A DNA stretch of 64,000 bases from Bacillus smithii (GCF_001050115.1 NZ_CP012024.1:2398001-2462000); one strand, 5' to 3'; numbered from the stretch's first letter, positions 9,971-20,215 are shown. Numbers and translations are program-made. Notes: a model not told the origin generated them from the sequence alone.

Positions 9971-10080
9971 CAAAAAGCTGGCATAAAAGTTCAATCTTTC
10001 TGCAACAGGGAGCATATCGGTTCTAACAAGAATCATAAGTGCTCGTAGAAAGAGTGTTGAACTTTAAGCCGGCTTTTTTT
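9971..10080 (+). terminator. long structured terminator after the symporter gene
   Basis: The outer arms AAAAAGCTGGC and GCCGGCTTTTTTT and the inner arms AAAGTTCAA and TTGAACTTT pair over about 110 nt, with a further GAGC/GCTC pair inside, ending in a T run. It is unusually long for a simple terminator. Confidence 0.65.
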
Positions 10081-10143
10081 GTTTCCTCACCAATTATCCC
10101 GATTGACATAGGATATAGTACACTACTCAGGAAGGTGTCCAGT

Positions 10144-10335
10144 ATGCGAAAAAAGTATAATCCTCTCCTCTTGCCGCCATGGCTCCAAGTCGTAAGAGCA
10201 GTTGCTCGGCAATTAATCATTCCCTTTACCATTTTCCAAGCGATTCGGACGATTTTTTTGCCGACCACTTTTGATGTTATTTTACTCTCAATATTTGTCC
10301 TTCTTGCCATTGCCTTATATTGGGAATGGATTTAG
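10144..10335 (+). CDS. small two-helix membrane protein, 63 aa
   Basis: The frame starts MRKKYNPLLLPPWLQ with an SD-like AGGAAGG about 8 bases before the ATG at 10144; a longer frame from 10039 overlaps the preceding terminator and is unlikely. Two hydrophobic segments (about 23-40 and 43-62) follow a basic amphipathic N-terminus. It sits convergent to ysxE. Similar short membrane proteins occur in Bacillus genomes, but I cannot assign a family or a role. Confidence 0.55.
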   Translation: MRKKYNPLLLPPWLQVVRAVARQLIIPFTIFQAIRTIFLPTTFDVILLSIFVLLAIALYWEWI

Positions 10336-10488
10336 AGTCTTCATTTCTAAAAGAAGGCTGCTATGCCCATTCCAACGAAAAGCGGGGAGCCGTTGTTAAA
10401 GACTTCCATCCTCACATGAAACAAAACGAAAAAAGTTCCTTCCAAACAACCGCAGCAAAGCTCACCGTTTCATGCCACTTTACATTTT

Positions 10489-11505
10489 TTATGAAGAATT
10501 GCCTCCCTGTTTTTCTTTTTTTGCTTGTTCATTCTCCAATATCCGCATGACGATATATTCTACATTTCGAAGCTGCCAATAGTCATGTTGAAGAGTGCGG
10601 ACAAACTGTTTTTCATCCTTATTCACATCGGTTTCCGAATACTTTTCCAGAGTCGATAAAATTTGTCCGGGGTAAGATAAATAACTAAGAAATAACGACA
10701 TTTCATCTTCTTTCAACGGAAAATAGGCAAAATAAGTCATAATCCATTCCAAACATTCGTCGTGCTTTGTTGGATACGTTTTTAGGGTCCGGGATAAGAA
10801 CGGAAGAAGATCCCGAATCGGAAGGGCCGTTTGTGAACGTTCAAAGTTGGAGAAATAACCTAGTCCGTCTTCATTATAAAGAAAATGTTCCGGCGACAGT
10901 TTTCCGTGTATGATCACCGTACGCACCGTTTTATTTTCTTTTGACGCTTCATACCACTCTTCCAACTTTTCTTTTGAGAATTGAAGAGCTTGCAAAATTT
11001 GAATATAGTACAAACTGGATAACAGTTGAAAAGGCGACATATAAATTTCTTGTTCACAGCTTGTGATCCATTGTTCTAAAAATTCTTCCTGTTTCTCCCA
11101 CTCTGCTTTCATTCTTTCAAAGTGCTGCTTTCTTTCCTCCTGATCCACCGGTATTTCCCGTGTGGACAAAGTGTGGAGTCTTGCGAGCTCACGGAACATT
11201 TGCTGATGGCGTTGGCTTCTCCCTTCCTTTTCATTGCCGGTTAGCCAGGGCATTAAATAATAAAGATGATGGCCATAAAGAACCCCGTAGCGTCCATCCA
11301 ATGTCGGATAAACCGGAACGAGGCGATGATAGCCTTTTTGAAACAGAAGTTGAAGCGAGCGGATAAATTCCATCCCCTCGTTTGCTGGAATTCTTTTGAC
11401 GGCGAACACTCCTTTATCGGTATGGACCTTCGCCACTTTCCCAAAAAGCTCATAGAAGGTCAGAGATAATCCATAGTTTTGAAGTATCGCTTGCATATCC
11501 TCCAT
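10489..11505 (-). CDS. ysxE: YsxE, CotS-family (kinase-like) spore coat protein
   Basis: A protein of the CotS/YsxE/YutH group, which share a choline/aminoglycoside-kinase fold but mostly act as spore coat components. The 338-aa product shows the kinase-like pattern: VFAVKRI for the ATP-lysine near residue 33, YYLMPWL hinge, and VIIHGKLSPEHFLY, corresponding to the catalytic loop HGDxxxxN with the expected Asp and Asn replaced (HGKLSPEH), so it is probably catalytically dead. The ATG at 11505 is chosen over the upstream frame, which overlaps spoVID. It follows spoVID by 49 bp as in B. subtilis and is presumably transcribed with it in the mother cell. Confidence 0.88.
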   Translation of the reverse strand: MEDMQAILQNYGLSLTFYELFGKVAKVHTDKGVFAVKRIPANEGMEFIRSLQLLFQKGYHRLVPVYPTLDGRYGVLYGHHLYYLMPWLTGNEKEGRSQRHQQMFRELARLHTLSTREIPVDQEERKQHFERMKAEWEKQEEFLEQWITSCEQEIYMSPFQLLSSLYYIQILQALQFSKEKLEEWYEASKENKTVRTVIIHGKLSPEHFLYNEDGLGYFSNFERSQTALPIRDLLPFLSRTLKTYPTKHDECLEWIMTYFAYFPLKEDEMSLFLSYLSYPGQILSTLEKYSETDVNKDEKQFVRTLQHDYWQLRNVEYIVMRILENEQAKKEKQGGNSS

Positions 11506-11554
11506 ACCTTCACCTGCTTTAAAAGAAGCGAGCAGGAATGAACCTGCTCGACGT

Positions 11555-12721
11555 CTAATGTTTTGCCGTTTTGGATTCCGGAATATACAGAACTTGCCCT
11601 CCGGAGACACTTTGTGTCGTTTCTAACTGATTTTCCTTTATAATTTGTTGAACGCTTACTTCATACCGCTCCGCAATTTGGTCAATCGTTTCACCATTTT
11701 GGACAATGCAAACTTTTAATTTTGCAGGCTTCTCTTCATCCTTCCTGGCAAAAAATTCTTTGAGCGATATGGATTCATAATGCTTTTTCTTTTTGAACAT
11801 CTTTTGTTTAGGTTTTTTCTCTTCTTGTTCTTTCGAATCCTCTTCTTCCGTCGATTCGTTTTCCTCCGCTTCACTTTGATGAGACGTTTCACCTTTGTGT
11901 TCGGCTGCATTTTCAATGAATATGTTTTCTTCTTCCGAATCAAAAAATGCTGGTTCTTTTTCGAAATACCCTTCCTTTCGATCAGCTTGCTCTTTACGTG
12001 GCGCCTCTCCTGATTGATTTTTCAGTTCTTTCCATTCTTCCTCTTCCGAAAACCTTTCTCCTATAGAAGCTTCTTCTTCCTCCTCTGGAAAGTTTTCTGT
12101 TTTTTCCTTTCTTTTTGCTTCAGCATAAAACGTTCCTTCTTCTTCCTCTAGTTCTGCATCTTGTTCCGAAAAAAGCGGGTAAATTCTTTCCTGTTCGTTC
12201 TTTTCCTCTTCTAATATTTCTTGATGCCGTTCCCGAGGAAACACCTCCACTTCTTCTATTTCTTCTTCCAATGAGAACGTCTCGTTATCTGTCTGTCTTG
12301 CGGCTGTACCGTCAATCGTTAAATCCACTGTCAGCTTTAAGCAAGATTTTTCCGGTATTTCATAATCGAACGTTTCAATGCTTACTTCAATATCTTCCAA
12401 TGAATGCACCCTGCTTTTTGGAATCGATATATCAATGGGGAAGCCGTGGAAAAACTCCATCCCTCCTTCGTCGTCCACCCTCACTTCTTGAACATACTTC
12501 CCATTGGTTAACTGATCTTCCTCTTCGATTGCTTCTTCTACGGAAAGATATTCACCCGACAGCCTTAACTGCCCTCGAATGACAACGAAATTTTCTTGTT
12601 CTTCAACTACAATCTCTGGATCCAAAGAAATGGATATCAATTCCTCTACTTCCTGTCCCTTTCGAAACCAAAGCGTTTCTTCCAAAGAAAAGCGCAAACT
12701 TGATTGATCATTCTGTACCAA
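11555..12721 (-). CDS. spoVID: SpoVID, spore coat encasement morphogenetic protein
   Basis: SpoVID directs the coat to wrap around the forespore. The 388-aa protein has an N-terminal beta-rich domain (about 1-150), a very acidic low-complexity middle (about 160-320, dominated by Glu), and a C-terminal LysM domain (about 338-383, from VCIVQNGETIDQIAERY to GGQVLYIPE) that binds peptidoglycan/lipid II. Start is TTG at 12721 after AAGGAGGAATCCG. A good sigma-E promoter match lies 170 bp upstream, agreeing with the known mother-cell expression of spoVID. Confidence 0.93.
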   Translation of the reverse strand: MVQNDQSSLRFSLEETLWFRKGQEVEELISISLDPEIVVEEQENFVVIRGQLRLSGEYLSVEEAIEEEDQLTNGKYVQEVRVDDEGGMEFFHGFPIDISIPKSRVHSLEDIEVSIETFDYEIPEKSCLKLTVDLTIDGTAARQTDNETFSLEEEIEEVEVFPRERHQEILEEEKNEQERIYPLFSEQDAELEEEEGTFYAEAKRKEKTENFPEEEEEASIGERFSEEEEWKELKNQSGEAPRKEQADRKEGYFEKEPAFFDSEEENIFIENAAEHKGETSHQSEAEENESTEEEDSKEQEEKKPKQKMFKKKKHYESISLKEFFARKDEEKPAKLKVCIVQNGETIDQIAERYEVSVQQIIKENQLETTQSVSGGQVLYIPESKTAKH

Positions 12722-12893
12722 ACGGATTCCTCCTTTCCAAGTTCAAACTGTTTTATAAAAGAACTTACTATCAGCAAAAATCCGGTATCCTTTGATTCTG
12801 CTCAAGTACGTCATCGAAGTTTTCCATCCAGTAGCCGATTTTTCATCAGCCCTAAAACAAAGACCCGCTGCTCTCAAGATTCGCTTTATTTTC

Positions 12894-12922
12894 AATCTAT
12901 GCTCAAGTTTTCTGGAATATGT
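12894..12922 (-). promoter_or_regulatory. candidate sigma-E promoter for spoVID-ysxE
   Basis: On the minus strand ACATATT (12916-12922), a 14-nt spacer, and CATAGATT (12894-12901). The consensus is roughly kmATATT-(13-15)-CATACAnT. spoVID is sigma-E-dependent in B. subtilis. Confidence 0.55.
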
Positions 12923-12957
12923 TTATTTGCGTAATAATTGATTTTTTATCAAAGAAG

Positions 12958-13169
12958 GAAATAAACTGCCCAAATTCAGTAAAATATTCCGGGAACACCG
13001 CTTTTTTCATGTATTAGGCAGCGTTGATGATCGCAAAATTCACTTGCCCTCCGCGGACGATCCGCAAATTTTCATTGCCAGTGCCGGTAAAAGTGAACAT
13101 CGAATTCTGGCGGTTGCCATCACCCAGACACTTTCTGAAACAAGACTCCTTCAAAAAGAACTCCTAGAA
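12958..13169 (+). other. unrecognised open frame fragment, about 70 codons, no start codon
   Basis: The plus strand stays open from about 12937 to the intron boundary and reads like real protein (KLPKFSKIFREHRFFHVLGS, later HRILAVAITQTLSETRLLQK). There is no ATG/GTG/TTG with an SD, and the stop is created inside the intron. It may be the remnant of a lost plus-strand gene. I cannot name the family. Confidence 0.3.
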
Positions 13170-13809
13170 ATCGAGTAGGAGGGAGCGATTAACTCCCGTC
13201 CTCTCACACCACCGTACGTACGGTTCCGTATACGGCGGTTCAATTAAGATAATTGACGCAAGTCTTTATAACTTCCGTGAATAGCTGTTCTCTTTATGCC
13301 AGTGGTCACTCCACCCTCCAAGAGGTCTCCCACGGGATTCACCGCTTCCTCCCTCAAGTGAGGTACTACGTTTTCTGTGTTCATCATGACTCACTGAATA
13401 CCAAGGGCTATTCTCTCTTAATTGTTCGGTCCTTCTTAGTTGTTCTAGACCAACTAATACTATGACCTCTGCTGACTTCTGACGGTTCAGCTACTTATCA
13501 CTAAGTAGGTTATGAAGAGTACTTCACATATCCGCCAGACCTCCCCGGGTAAGTACATGCACTTTCACACCATCTATCCGCCTCATTTACTCGATATGAC
13601 CTTCGACAGAAAGAGCTTTGTTTTGTTATGCAAACTCACTCAATCATACCTAGCCTTATATGAGGTTCGTGTTCCTCGGACCGGTGTTTTGCCTCCAGCT
13701 TCCTTCAGATTCCGCGTCACCACGGACACCCTTGCTCTTGGCTAACCTCTACTTCTGTCTTCGGGGTTCGGGACTTACACCCTATAGTTCATGTACATGC
13801 CGGGCGCAC
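13170..13809 (-). mobile_element. group II intron (class C type), 640 nt, maturase ORF deleted
   Basis: Reading the minus strand, the intron begins GTGCGCCCGGCATG at 13809, followed by a typical domain I start. Domain V is at 13209-13238: CCGCCGTA pairs with TACGGTGG, then a CG bulge, TACG/CGTA and a GAAC tetraloop; the catalytic triad reads CGC. Domain VI follows and the intron ends CTACTCGAT near 13170. Class C introns insert just behind terminator hairpins, and here the hem terminator (13819-13847) lies 9 bp upstream. A normal intron of this class carries a maturase of about 400 codons or more; only about 47 codons remain. Confidence 0.85.
13255..13398 (-). pseudogene. residual group II intron maturase, N-terminus fused to C-terminus
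   Basis: A 47-codon frame on the minus strand starts MMNTENVVPHLREEAVNPVG, resembling the N-terminal leader of group IIC intron-encoded proteins, and ends SYKDLRQLS, resembling their extreme C-terminus before domain V. The reverse transcriptase, X and other domains are absent. An internal deletion is the simplest explanation. No maturase activity is possible. Confidence 0.6.
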
Positions 13810-13818
13810 ATAAACAAA

Positions 13819-13847
13819 CCCGACAAGAATGATATCATCTCGTCGGG
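13819..13847 (-). terminator. hem operon terminator
   Basis: Stem CCCGACGAGATGAT/ATCATTCTTGTCGGG followed on the minus strand by TTTGTTTAT and then the intron 5' end. It lies about 150 bp after the hemL stop. The plus strand also shows a T-rich tail. Confidence 0.8.
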
Positions 13848-13994
13848 TTTTCTTGTTTTTAAAAGGGGGCTTTTAGGCCACCCCATAATAATTTTTATTT
13901 GAAACAATCTTAACTTGCATCCTTTAACGAGCATTTGAACCATTTTGCGGTTCATTTAGCAAAGCTTGATTGTCGCTCTCTCTGCTCAAGCGCT

Positions 13995-15284
13995 TTATCC
14001 TCTAATCTTTTTGAACGCTTTTTCAGCAGCAGCAATCGTTTTTTCAATGTCTTCGTCCGTATGGGCAGCCGATAGGAAAATTCCTTCAAATTGAGAAGGA
14101 GGCAGAAAGATCCCTTCATTGGCCATTTCCCGATAGTAGCTGGCGAACAGCTCTAAATCAGATGTTCTCGCTGTTTCATAGTTGATCACCTTTTCGTTCG
14201 TAAAGAACAAACCAATCATCGAACCGGCACGATTGATAGTATGCGGGATTTCGTATTTTTCAGCCGCTGCGTGAATGCCTTCTTCCAGCCGGTCTGCTTT
14301 ACGGACAAATTCTTTGTAAAGATCAGGAGTAAGCTGACGAAGGGTTTCATATCCTGCTGTCATCGCAAGAGGATTTCCGGAAAGTGTTCCGGCTTGGTAA
14401 ATCGGGCCGCTCGGTGCTACTTTCTCCATGATGTCCGCTCGTCCACCGAAAGCGCCAACAGGCAGTCCGCCTCCAATGACTTTTCCTAAACAAGTGAGAT
14501 CCGGTGTTATTCCGAAATATCCTTGAGCACAATGGTAATCGACCCGGAAACCTGTCATCACTTCATCAAAAATCAAAAGCGATCCGTATTCCTTCGTCAC
14601 TTTCCGCAGCCCTTCCAAAAATCCTGGAACCGGCGGAACAACGCCCATGTTCCCTGCCACCGGTTCCACGATCACGCAAGCGATGTCTTCACCGTATTTT
14701 TCAAAAGCTTGCTTAACAGCTTCCAGATCGTTATACGGGACAGCAATCGTATTTTCAGCTACTCCTTTAGGCACTCCCGGACTGTCAGGAAGCCCGAGAG
14801 TAGCCACTCCTGAACCCGCTTTGATCAGCAAAGAATCGCCGTGTCCATGGTACGATCCTTCAAATTTTACAATTTTATTTCGTCCCGTATATCCCCTTGC
14901 CAGCCGCAGCGCGCTCATCGTGGCTTCCGTACCGGAAGACACCATCCGAACGATCTCTATAGATGGAACTCGTTCTTGAACGAGTTTTGCCAATTTATTT
15001 TCCATAATCGTAGGCGCACCAAAGCTCGTTCCATTTTCGGCCGTTTTCTTAATGGCTTCAATCACTTGATCGTTTGCATGTCCTAAAATAAGCGGACCCC
15101 AGGAAAGAACGTAATCAATATATTCATTTCCATCAATGTCATAGATTTTGGAGCCTTTTCCCCGCTCCATGAAGATCGGATCCATATTGACCGATCTAAA
15201 AGCACGGACCGGACTGTTGACTCCACCGGGCATGAGTTTAACGGCATCTTTATAAGCTTGTTTGGACTTTTCGTAAGAACGCAT
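13995..15284 (-). CDS. hemL: glutamate-1-semialdehyde 2,1-aminomutase
   Basis: PLP enzyme converting glutamate-1-semialdehyde to 5-aminolevulinate, the second step of the C5 haem pathway. At 429 aa it has the expected length. The class III aminotransferase core is clear: [11 protein letters not shown] near the N-terminus, the PLP-phosphate region [16 protein letters not shown], the FDEVMTGFR aspartate and the Schiff-base lysine in [17 protein letters not shown] near residue 268. It is the last gene of hemAXCDBL, 21 bp after hemB. Confidence 0.97.
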   Translation of the reverse strand: MRSYEKSKQAYKDAVKLMPGGVNSPVRAFRSVNMDPIFMERGKGSKIYDIDGNEYIDYVLSWGPLILGHANDQVIEAIKKTAENGTSFGAPTIMENKLAKLVQERVPSIEIVRMVSSGTEATMSALRLARGYTGRNKIVKFEGSYHGHGDSLLIKAGSGVATLGLPDSPGVPKGVAENTIAVPYNDLEAVKQAFEKYGEDIACVIVEPVAGNMGVVPPVPGFLEGLRKVTKEYGSLLIFDEVMTGFRVDYHCAQGYFGITPDLTCLGKVIGGGLPVGAFGGRADIMEKVAPSGPIYQAGTLSGNPLAMTAGYETLRQLTPDLYKEFVRKADRLEEGIHAAAEKYEIPHTINRAGSMIGLFFTNEKVINYETARTSDLELFASYYREMANEGIFLPPSQFEGIFLSAAHTDEDIEKTIAAAEKAFKKIRG

Positions 15285-15305
15285 GTTTATCCCCCATTTT
15301 CTTAA

Positions 15306-16292
15306 TTACAAAACAGAATCCTCTTGAAGGTAACGGCAGACATCTTTTGCAAAATAAGTAATGATGAGATCGGCACCTGCACGTTTCATGCTCGTTAATT
15401 TTTCCATCACAATGGCTTTTTCATCGATCCATCCGTTTTGAGCGGCCGCTTTGACCATCGAATACTCACCGCTGACATTATAAGCGACAATCGGCACATT
15501 AAAGCTGTTACGGACGTCTCTCACAATATCCAAATAAGACATCGCAGGCTTCACAATTAAAAAGTCTGCGCCTTCTTCAATATCTGACTCCGCTTCCCGA
15601 AGCGCTTCACGACGATTGGCCGGATCCATTTGATAAGTTTTGCGGTCGCCAAACTGCGGAGTAGAATCGGCAGCATCGCGAAAAGGTCCGTAGAAACTGG
15701 AGGAATATTTCACCGCATAAGACATAATCGGCACATATTCAAATCCTGATTCATCCAGACCTTTGCGGATAGCCGCCACAAATCCATCCATCATATTGGA
15801 AGGAGCGATAATGTCCGCCCCTGCTTTTGCTTGGCTTATTGCTGTTTTGGCCAATAAATCAAGAGACGGATCATTTAATATTTGACTGCCTTCTACAACG
15901 CCGCAATGGCCGTGGCTTGTGTATTCGCATAAACAAGTGTCCGCCACTACGACGATGTCCGGGTAATGGCTTTTAATATAGCGAATCGCTTCCTGAACGA
16001 TGCCATGGTCATGGTAGGCCCCTGATCCCACTTCGTCTTTTTCTTTCGGTACACCAAAAACGATCACCGATTTAATCCCTAATTCCACAATTTCATCCAT
16101 TTCTTCTTTTAGACGATCGATGGAATATTGGTAAACACCAGGCATCGATTTCACTTCGTTTTTTATATTGACTCCTTCAACCGCAAAGATTGGATAAATT
16201 AAGTCTTCTTTTCGAACGAAATTTTCACGCACTAAAGCACGCATATTCGACGATTGACGAAGACGGCGATGACGTTTAAATTGCAGTTCCAT
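15306..16292 (-). CDS. hemB: porphobilinogen synthase (5-aminolevulinate dehydratase)
   Basis: Condenses two 5-aminolevulinate molecules to porphobilinogen. The start is ATG 16292 ([15 protein letters not shown]) behind an AGGAGGAGAC SD inside the end of hemD, giving 328 aa; the longer frame to 16427 overlaps hemD and is not used. The cysteine-rich metal segment [12 protein letters not shown] and the active-site lysines in [19 protein letters not shown] and [12 protein letters not shown] are present. It is translationally close to hemD. Confidence 0.97.
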   Translation of the reverse strand: MELQFKRHRRLRQSSNMRALVRENFVRKEDLIYPIFAVEGVNIKNEVKSMPGVYQYSIDRLKEEMDEIVELGIKSVIVFGVPKEKDEVGSGAYHDHGIVQEAIRYIKSHYPDIVVVADTCLCEYTSHGHCGVVEGSQILNDPSLDLLAKTAISQAKAGADIIAPSNMMDGFVAAIRKGLDESGFEYVPIMSYAVKYSSSFYGPFRDAADSTPQFGDRKTYQMDPANRREALREAESDIEEGADFLIVKPAMSYLDIVRDVRNSFNVPIVAYNVSGEYSMVKAAAQNGWIDEKAIVMEKLTSMKRAGADLIITYFAKDVCRYLQEDSVL

Positions 16293-16293
16293 A

Positions 16294-17085
16294 TTATGTC
16301 TCCTCCTTTTGGTAAAAAGCGCAAATTTCTGCCAGCAAGGCATCCATCGTATACTCACCTGGACAAATATGCACAGGAAGACGGTATTGCCTAAGCTCTT
16401 TACTGGTGACCGGACCAATGCTGGCAAACAAAATCCGTGTTAAGTGTCGTTTTAATTGATGCTCTTCTACTACTCTCATAAAATGGCGAACGGTCGATGG
16501 ACTTGTAAAACATGCGACATCCAAAATATCGTGATTCAACAATGAAACGAGCTTCTCTTCCGATTCTTTTGGGAAAATCGTTTCATAGACTATCCATTCT
16601 TCCGCAGACGCACCAGTTGACCGCAACGCTCTTGCGATAGATTCTTTGGATAAATTTCCTTTTGGTATGAGCGCGCGTTCAGCACGAAAACGTCCGTTTT
16701 GAATGCAGCGGACAAACTCATCTGCCGTATACCGGTCGGGAACAAAATCCGCATGAAAGCCATGTTTATTTAAAGCTTGTTCTGTTTTTGCCCCTACCAC
16801 GGCAAATTTGGCTAATAGGCTTTTTTGCGGGTTAACGTCTCTTTCCGACAGAATTTGAAAAAAGAAATCCACACCGTTTTTGCTTGTGAAAATCACCCAG
16901 TCAAACATCTCGAGCCTTCGCAAAAATTCTTCTTCCCTTTGATCGTGAACAGGTTGAAACGCGATTAACGGTACAACATGGGGAGTACCGCCAAGCTGTT
17001 CAATTTCGGCAGCAAAACCAGCTGCTTGCTTTTGGCCGCGGGTAATCAAAATTTGCTTTCCGGCTAATGGAAGACTCCCTCCCAT
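16294..17085 (-). CDS. hemD: uroporphyrinogen-III synthase
   Basis: Cyclises hydroxymethylbilane to uroporphyrinogen III with inversion of ring D. The 263-aa protein has the two alternating lobes of the family, with [13 protein letters not shown] near residue 70 and the [11 protein letters not shown] segment near residue 190. The family is low in sequence conservation, so synteny between hemC and hemB is strong support. The ATG at 17085 follows AGGGAGTGAG; a GTG at 17094 is an alternative. Confidence 0.92.
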   Translation of the reverse strand: MGGSLPLAGKQILITRGQKQAAGFAAEIEQLGGTPHVVPLIAFQPVHDQREEEFLRRLEMFDWVIFTSKNGVDFFFQILSERDVNPQKSLLAKFAVVGAKTEQALNKHGFHADFVPDRYTADEFVRCIQNGRFRAERALIPKGNLSKESIARALRSTGASAEEWIVYETIFPKESEEKLVSLLNHDILDVACFTSPSTVRHFMRVVEEHQLKRHLTRILFASIGPVTSKELRQYRLPVHICPGEYTMDALLAEICAFYQKEET

Positions 17086-17090
17086 AAAGC

Positions 17091-18011
17091 TCACTCCCTA
17101 GCAAGCTGATCAATCAGCTGTTTGGCTCCCATTCGAATCATGCGACGAGCGACTTCTTCCCCCACTTGTTCGGGATTTTTTCCTGCCGCCATTTCTTTGT
17201 AAACGGTTTTCCCATCTGGTGAGGCAACAAGTGCAGTCAATGCTACTTCTTCTCCTTTTACATGAGCGTATCCGGCAATCGGCACTTGGCATCCGCCGTC
17301 CATTTTTTGAAGAAAAGCTCGTTCAGCAGCGACTGATTGGGCGGTATCCGTACTGTTTAATCCTTGGAGAAGGGATAAAAGCTCTTCATCGTCTTTCCGG
17401 CATTCAACGGCTAGCGCCCCTTGTCCAACAGCCGGGAGGCAAATATCCGGATCTAAAAATTGTGTCACGACATCTTTTGTCCAGCCCATGCGCGACAAGC
17501 CGGCAGCGGCCAAAACAATCGCATCATAGTCGTCGGTTTCCAATTTTTTTAGACGTGTGTCAATATTTCCGCGGATCCATTGAATTTTCACATCCGGTCT
17601 GTGCGCCAAGATTTGAGCTCCGCGCCGCAAACTGCTTGTCCCAATTTTCGCCCCAGCCGGCAATTGGTCCAGCGTGAGCCCGTCTTTAGAAATCAAGACA
17701 TCACGGTGATCTTCCCGTTCAGGAATACAGCCGATCGTAAGCCCTTCCGGCAAATATGCAGGCATATCTTTCATGCTATGTACAGCCATGTCAATTTCTT
17801 TGTTCAGCATGGCCTGCTCGATCTCTTTGACAAACAATCCTTTCCCGCCCACTTTGGATAAGGTAACGTCAAGAATCTTATCGCCTTTTGTCACGATCTC
17901 TTTTATTTCAAATTCATAGGAAGGATTTAGCCTTTTTAATTGTTGAATGACCCATTTGGTTTGTGTCAGCGCCAATTTGCTTCTACGCGACCCTACGATA
18001 ATTTTTCTCAT
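17091..18011 (-). CDS. hemC: hydroxymethylbilane synthase (porphobilinogen deaminase)
   Basis: Polymerises four porphobilinogens to hydroxymethylbilane on a dipyrromethane cofactor. The 306-aa protein starts [17 protein letters not shown] at 18011 after GGAGG. The cofactor-binding cysteine is in [10 protein letters not shown] near residue 240, and the arginine cluster [10 protein letters not shown] and the [12 protein letters not shown] motif are present. It follows hemX by 15 bp. Confidence 0.97.
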   Translation of the reverse strand: MRKIIVGSRRSKLALTQTKWVIQQLKRLNPSYEFEIKEIVTKGDKILDVTLSKVGGKGLFVKEIEQAMLNKEIDMAVHSMKDMPAYLPEGLTIGCIPEREDHRDVLISKDGLTLDQLPAGAKIGTSSLRRGAQILAHRPDVKIQWIRGNIDTRLKKLETDDYDAIVLAAAGLSRMGWTKDVVTQFLDPDICLPAVGQGALAVECRKDDEELLSLLQGLNSTDTAQSVAAERAFLQKMDGGCQVPIAGYAHVKGEEVALTALVASPDGKTVYKEMAAGKNPEQVGEEVARRMIRMGAKQLIDQLARE

Positions 18012-18026
18012 AACGGCCTCCTTCAA

Positions 18027-18863
18027 TCACATATACCAAAAATGAAATGCCGATAAGCGGCTGACTAAAAAGAAGTTGATAAGTACAATGAGAAACGCAG
18101 CTGTATTGAATAAAGCGAGCGCTTTTCCCTGCTTGTTTTTTCGAACTTTAAAGTAAAGGAACATGCTGTAAACAATCAATAAAATAAAAGAACTGATAAT
18201 TTTTGGATCATACCATTCCACATTAGGGAGTTTTGTGAATTTCCATTGCAGCCCTAAAATCAACGACAATAGAAGCATTGGCACGCCAATTGCATTTAAT
18301 ATATAGGACAGCTGCTCAAGCTTCATCAAATCGCCAATCCGCCACAACCACTGACTCCACTTTTTTTCTTTCAAAAGCCGGTACTCCAGCAAATATAACA
18401 ACGAAAAAATAAAGGACAGCGAAAAAGCCCCGTAAGAAAGCAGCGCCATTATAATATGAATCAGCAGAAGCTCAGAGACTAATCTTTCTGCCATTGCGTC
18501 CGATTGCATTTGCATAGGCGCAAATGTATGAATCGCCATAATGGCAAATCCAAGTATATTGGTGAAGAACACCAAAAAATCCATTCGTAAAAACCGATTG
18601 ATCAATAATGAAAATGTGATCAACACCCATGCATAAAAATAAAGCCCTTCAAAAATGGTCAGGACCGGAAACCTTCCTGTCTTGAACATATAAAGAAACA
18701 AAAAAATTGTTTGAAGCACCCAAACAATCGCTAAAGTCCAGAAGGCGAACGAATTCGCCTTCCGATTTCGATGAAGAAAATCAATGAAGTAGAGCAAAAT
18801 ACTGACCGCATACAATAGAATCATGAGTTCATGCAATCTTGTCATACCGTGTACAAAAGCCAT
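18027..18863 (-). CDS. hemX: HemX, membrane protein of the cytochrome c assembly (CcsA-like) family
   Basis: Integral membrane protein of 278 aa with about eight hydrophobic helices; it belongs to the CcmC/CcsA-related family. In B. subtilis HemX lowers the level of HemA, so it is a negative effector of haem synthesis rather than an enzyme. It lies directly downstream of hemA (11 bp gap), as in that species. The ATG at 18863 follows AAGGGG. Confidence 0.92.
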   Translation of the reverse strand: MAFVHGMTRLHELMILLYAVSILLYFIDFLHRNRKANSFAFWTLAIVWVLQTIFLFLYMFKTGRFPVLTIFEGLYFYAWVLITFSLLINRFLRMDFLVFFTNILGFAIMAIHTFAPMQMQSDAMAERLVSELLLIHIIMALLSYGAFSLSFIFSLLYLLEYRLLKEKKWSQWLWRIGDLMKLEQLSYILNAIGVPMLLLSLILGLQWKFTKLPNVEWYDPKIISSFILLIVYSMFLYFKVRKNKQGKALALFNTAAFLIVLINFFLVSRLSAFHFWYM

Positions 18864-18874
18864 AAATGAACCCC

Positions 18875-20215
18875 TTACACTTGATAAGAAGAAGCCACGA
18901 TGGCCCCCGTTTTTACGTCTTCTGCTTTCTGCTGATTTTCTGCTATCACTTGTTCCTCAATATTAAAGATTTTTGTAAAAAACTCCAATTTCTCTTTTGC
19001 GCCCTTTTGTCCTGCCAATTCTTTCGCTTGCAGGATTGGATCTTTTAACAACTGGTTAATAATGCTTTTTGTATGTTTATTAATAATCTTCCGTTCACGG
19101 TCGGTCAAATCGGGTAGCTTTCTATCCAAGCTTTTCATCGTTTCTGCTTGTATGGCAAGCGCCTTTTTCCGAAGCGCCGCAATAACAGGCACCACACCAA
19201 GCATATTCAGCCACTCATGAAATTCCGAAATTTCTTCTTCTATCATGATCATGATTTTTTCAGCTGCTTTTTTCCGTTCTGCCATATTCGCTTCTACAAT
19301 GCCTTCCAAATCATCAATATCATACAAAAAGACATTTTCAAGCTCATGAATTTCCGGATCGATATCCCGCGGAACCGCTATATCGACCATGAAGAGAGGC
19401 CGTCCTTTTCTCAAATTAACGACTCCGGACATCATATCCTTTGAAATAACAAAGTCATTTGATCCGGTTGAACTGATGAGGATATCCGCTTCTAAAAGAG
19501 CACATTGCAATTCCCGCAGTTCTTTCGCCGTCCCCGAAAATCGCTCCGCTAACGAGGCAGCTTTTTCGAACGTACGGTTGATGACCGTTACTTTCGTCGC
19601 TCCGCTTCCTTGCAGATTTTTAAGGGCCAATTCCCCCATCTTTCCCGCACCGAGAATTAATACATGTTTGCCGTTTAAGTTTCCAAATATTTTTTTCGCC
19701 AGTTCCACGGCGGCATAACTGACGGAAACGGCATTCGCTCCAATTTCTGTTTTAGAATGAGCTTTTTTAGCCAATGTAACCGCTTGTTTAAATAATTGAT
19801 TAAAAATCGTTCCAGTCGCTTCAGAACGCTGTGCTTGCAGAAAACTATCGCGTACCTGTCCGAGAATCTGCGTTTCCCCGACAATCATAGAATCTAAACC
19901 GCACGTTACTTTAAAAAGATGTTCAACCGCGTCCGCTTCTTCATAAACAAAGAGAAACGGCGCGAATTCATCCATTTCGATATGAAACCATTCGGAAAGG
20001 AATTCCTTTATATAATAGCGTCCAGTATGAATTTGATCTACGACCGCATAAATCTCCGTCCGGTTGCAAGTAGAAAGAATGACGCTTTCCAGAATGCTTT
20101 TTTTGTTTTTCAGCGTGCGAAGCGCTTCATCCAGATCATTTGCGTCAAAAGTAAGCCGTTCTCTTATTTCGACTGGGGCCGTTTTATAGTGAAGTCCTGC
20201 TACTATGATATGCAT
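18875..20215 (-). CDS. hemA: glutamyl-tRNA reductase
   Basis: First committed step of haem synthesis: NADPH-dependent reduction of glutamyl-tRNA to glutamate-1-semialdehyde. The 446-aa reading starts [20 protein letters not shown] at 20215; a start at 20236 adds seven residues and lacks an SD. The catalytic cysteine is in [12 protein letters not shown] near residue 50, the NADPH-binding GAGKMGELA near 190, and a C-terminal dimerisation helix follows. An extended -10 (TGGTATAAT at 20254-20262) lies 40 bp upstream. Confidence 0.97.
   Translation of the reverse strand: MHIIVAGLHYKTAPVEIRERLTFDANDLDEALRTLKNKKSILESVILSTCNRTEIYAVVDQIHTGRYYIKEFLSEWFHIEMDEFAPFLFVYEEADAVEHLFKVTCGLDSMIVGETQILGQVRDSFLQAQRSEATGTIFNQLFKQAVTLAKKAHSKTEIGANAVSVSYAAVELAKKIFGNLNGKHVLILGAGKMGELALKNLQGSGATKVTVINRTFEKAASLAERFSGTAKELRELQCALLEADILISSTGSNDFVISKDMMSGVVNLRKGRPLFMVDIAVPRDIDPEIHELENVFLYDIDDLEGIVEANMAERKKAAEKIMIMIEEEISEFHEWLNMLGVVPVIAALRKKALAIQAETMKSLDRKLPDLTDRERKIINKHTKSIINQLLKDPILQAKELAGQKGAKEKLEFFTKIFNIEEQVIAENQQKAEDVKTGAIVASSYQV

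Noticed and set aside
15306-16427. 373-aa start for HemB
   Set aside because: The extra N-terminus overlaps hemD in another frame and has no SD; the ATG at 16292 has a strong SD and gives the normal length.
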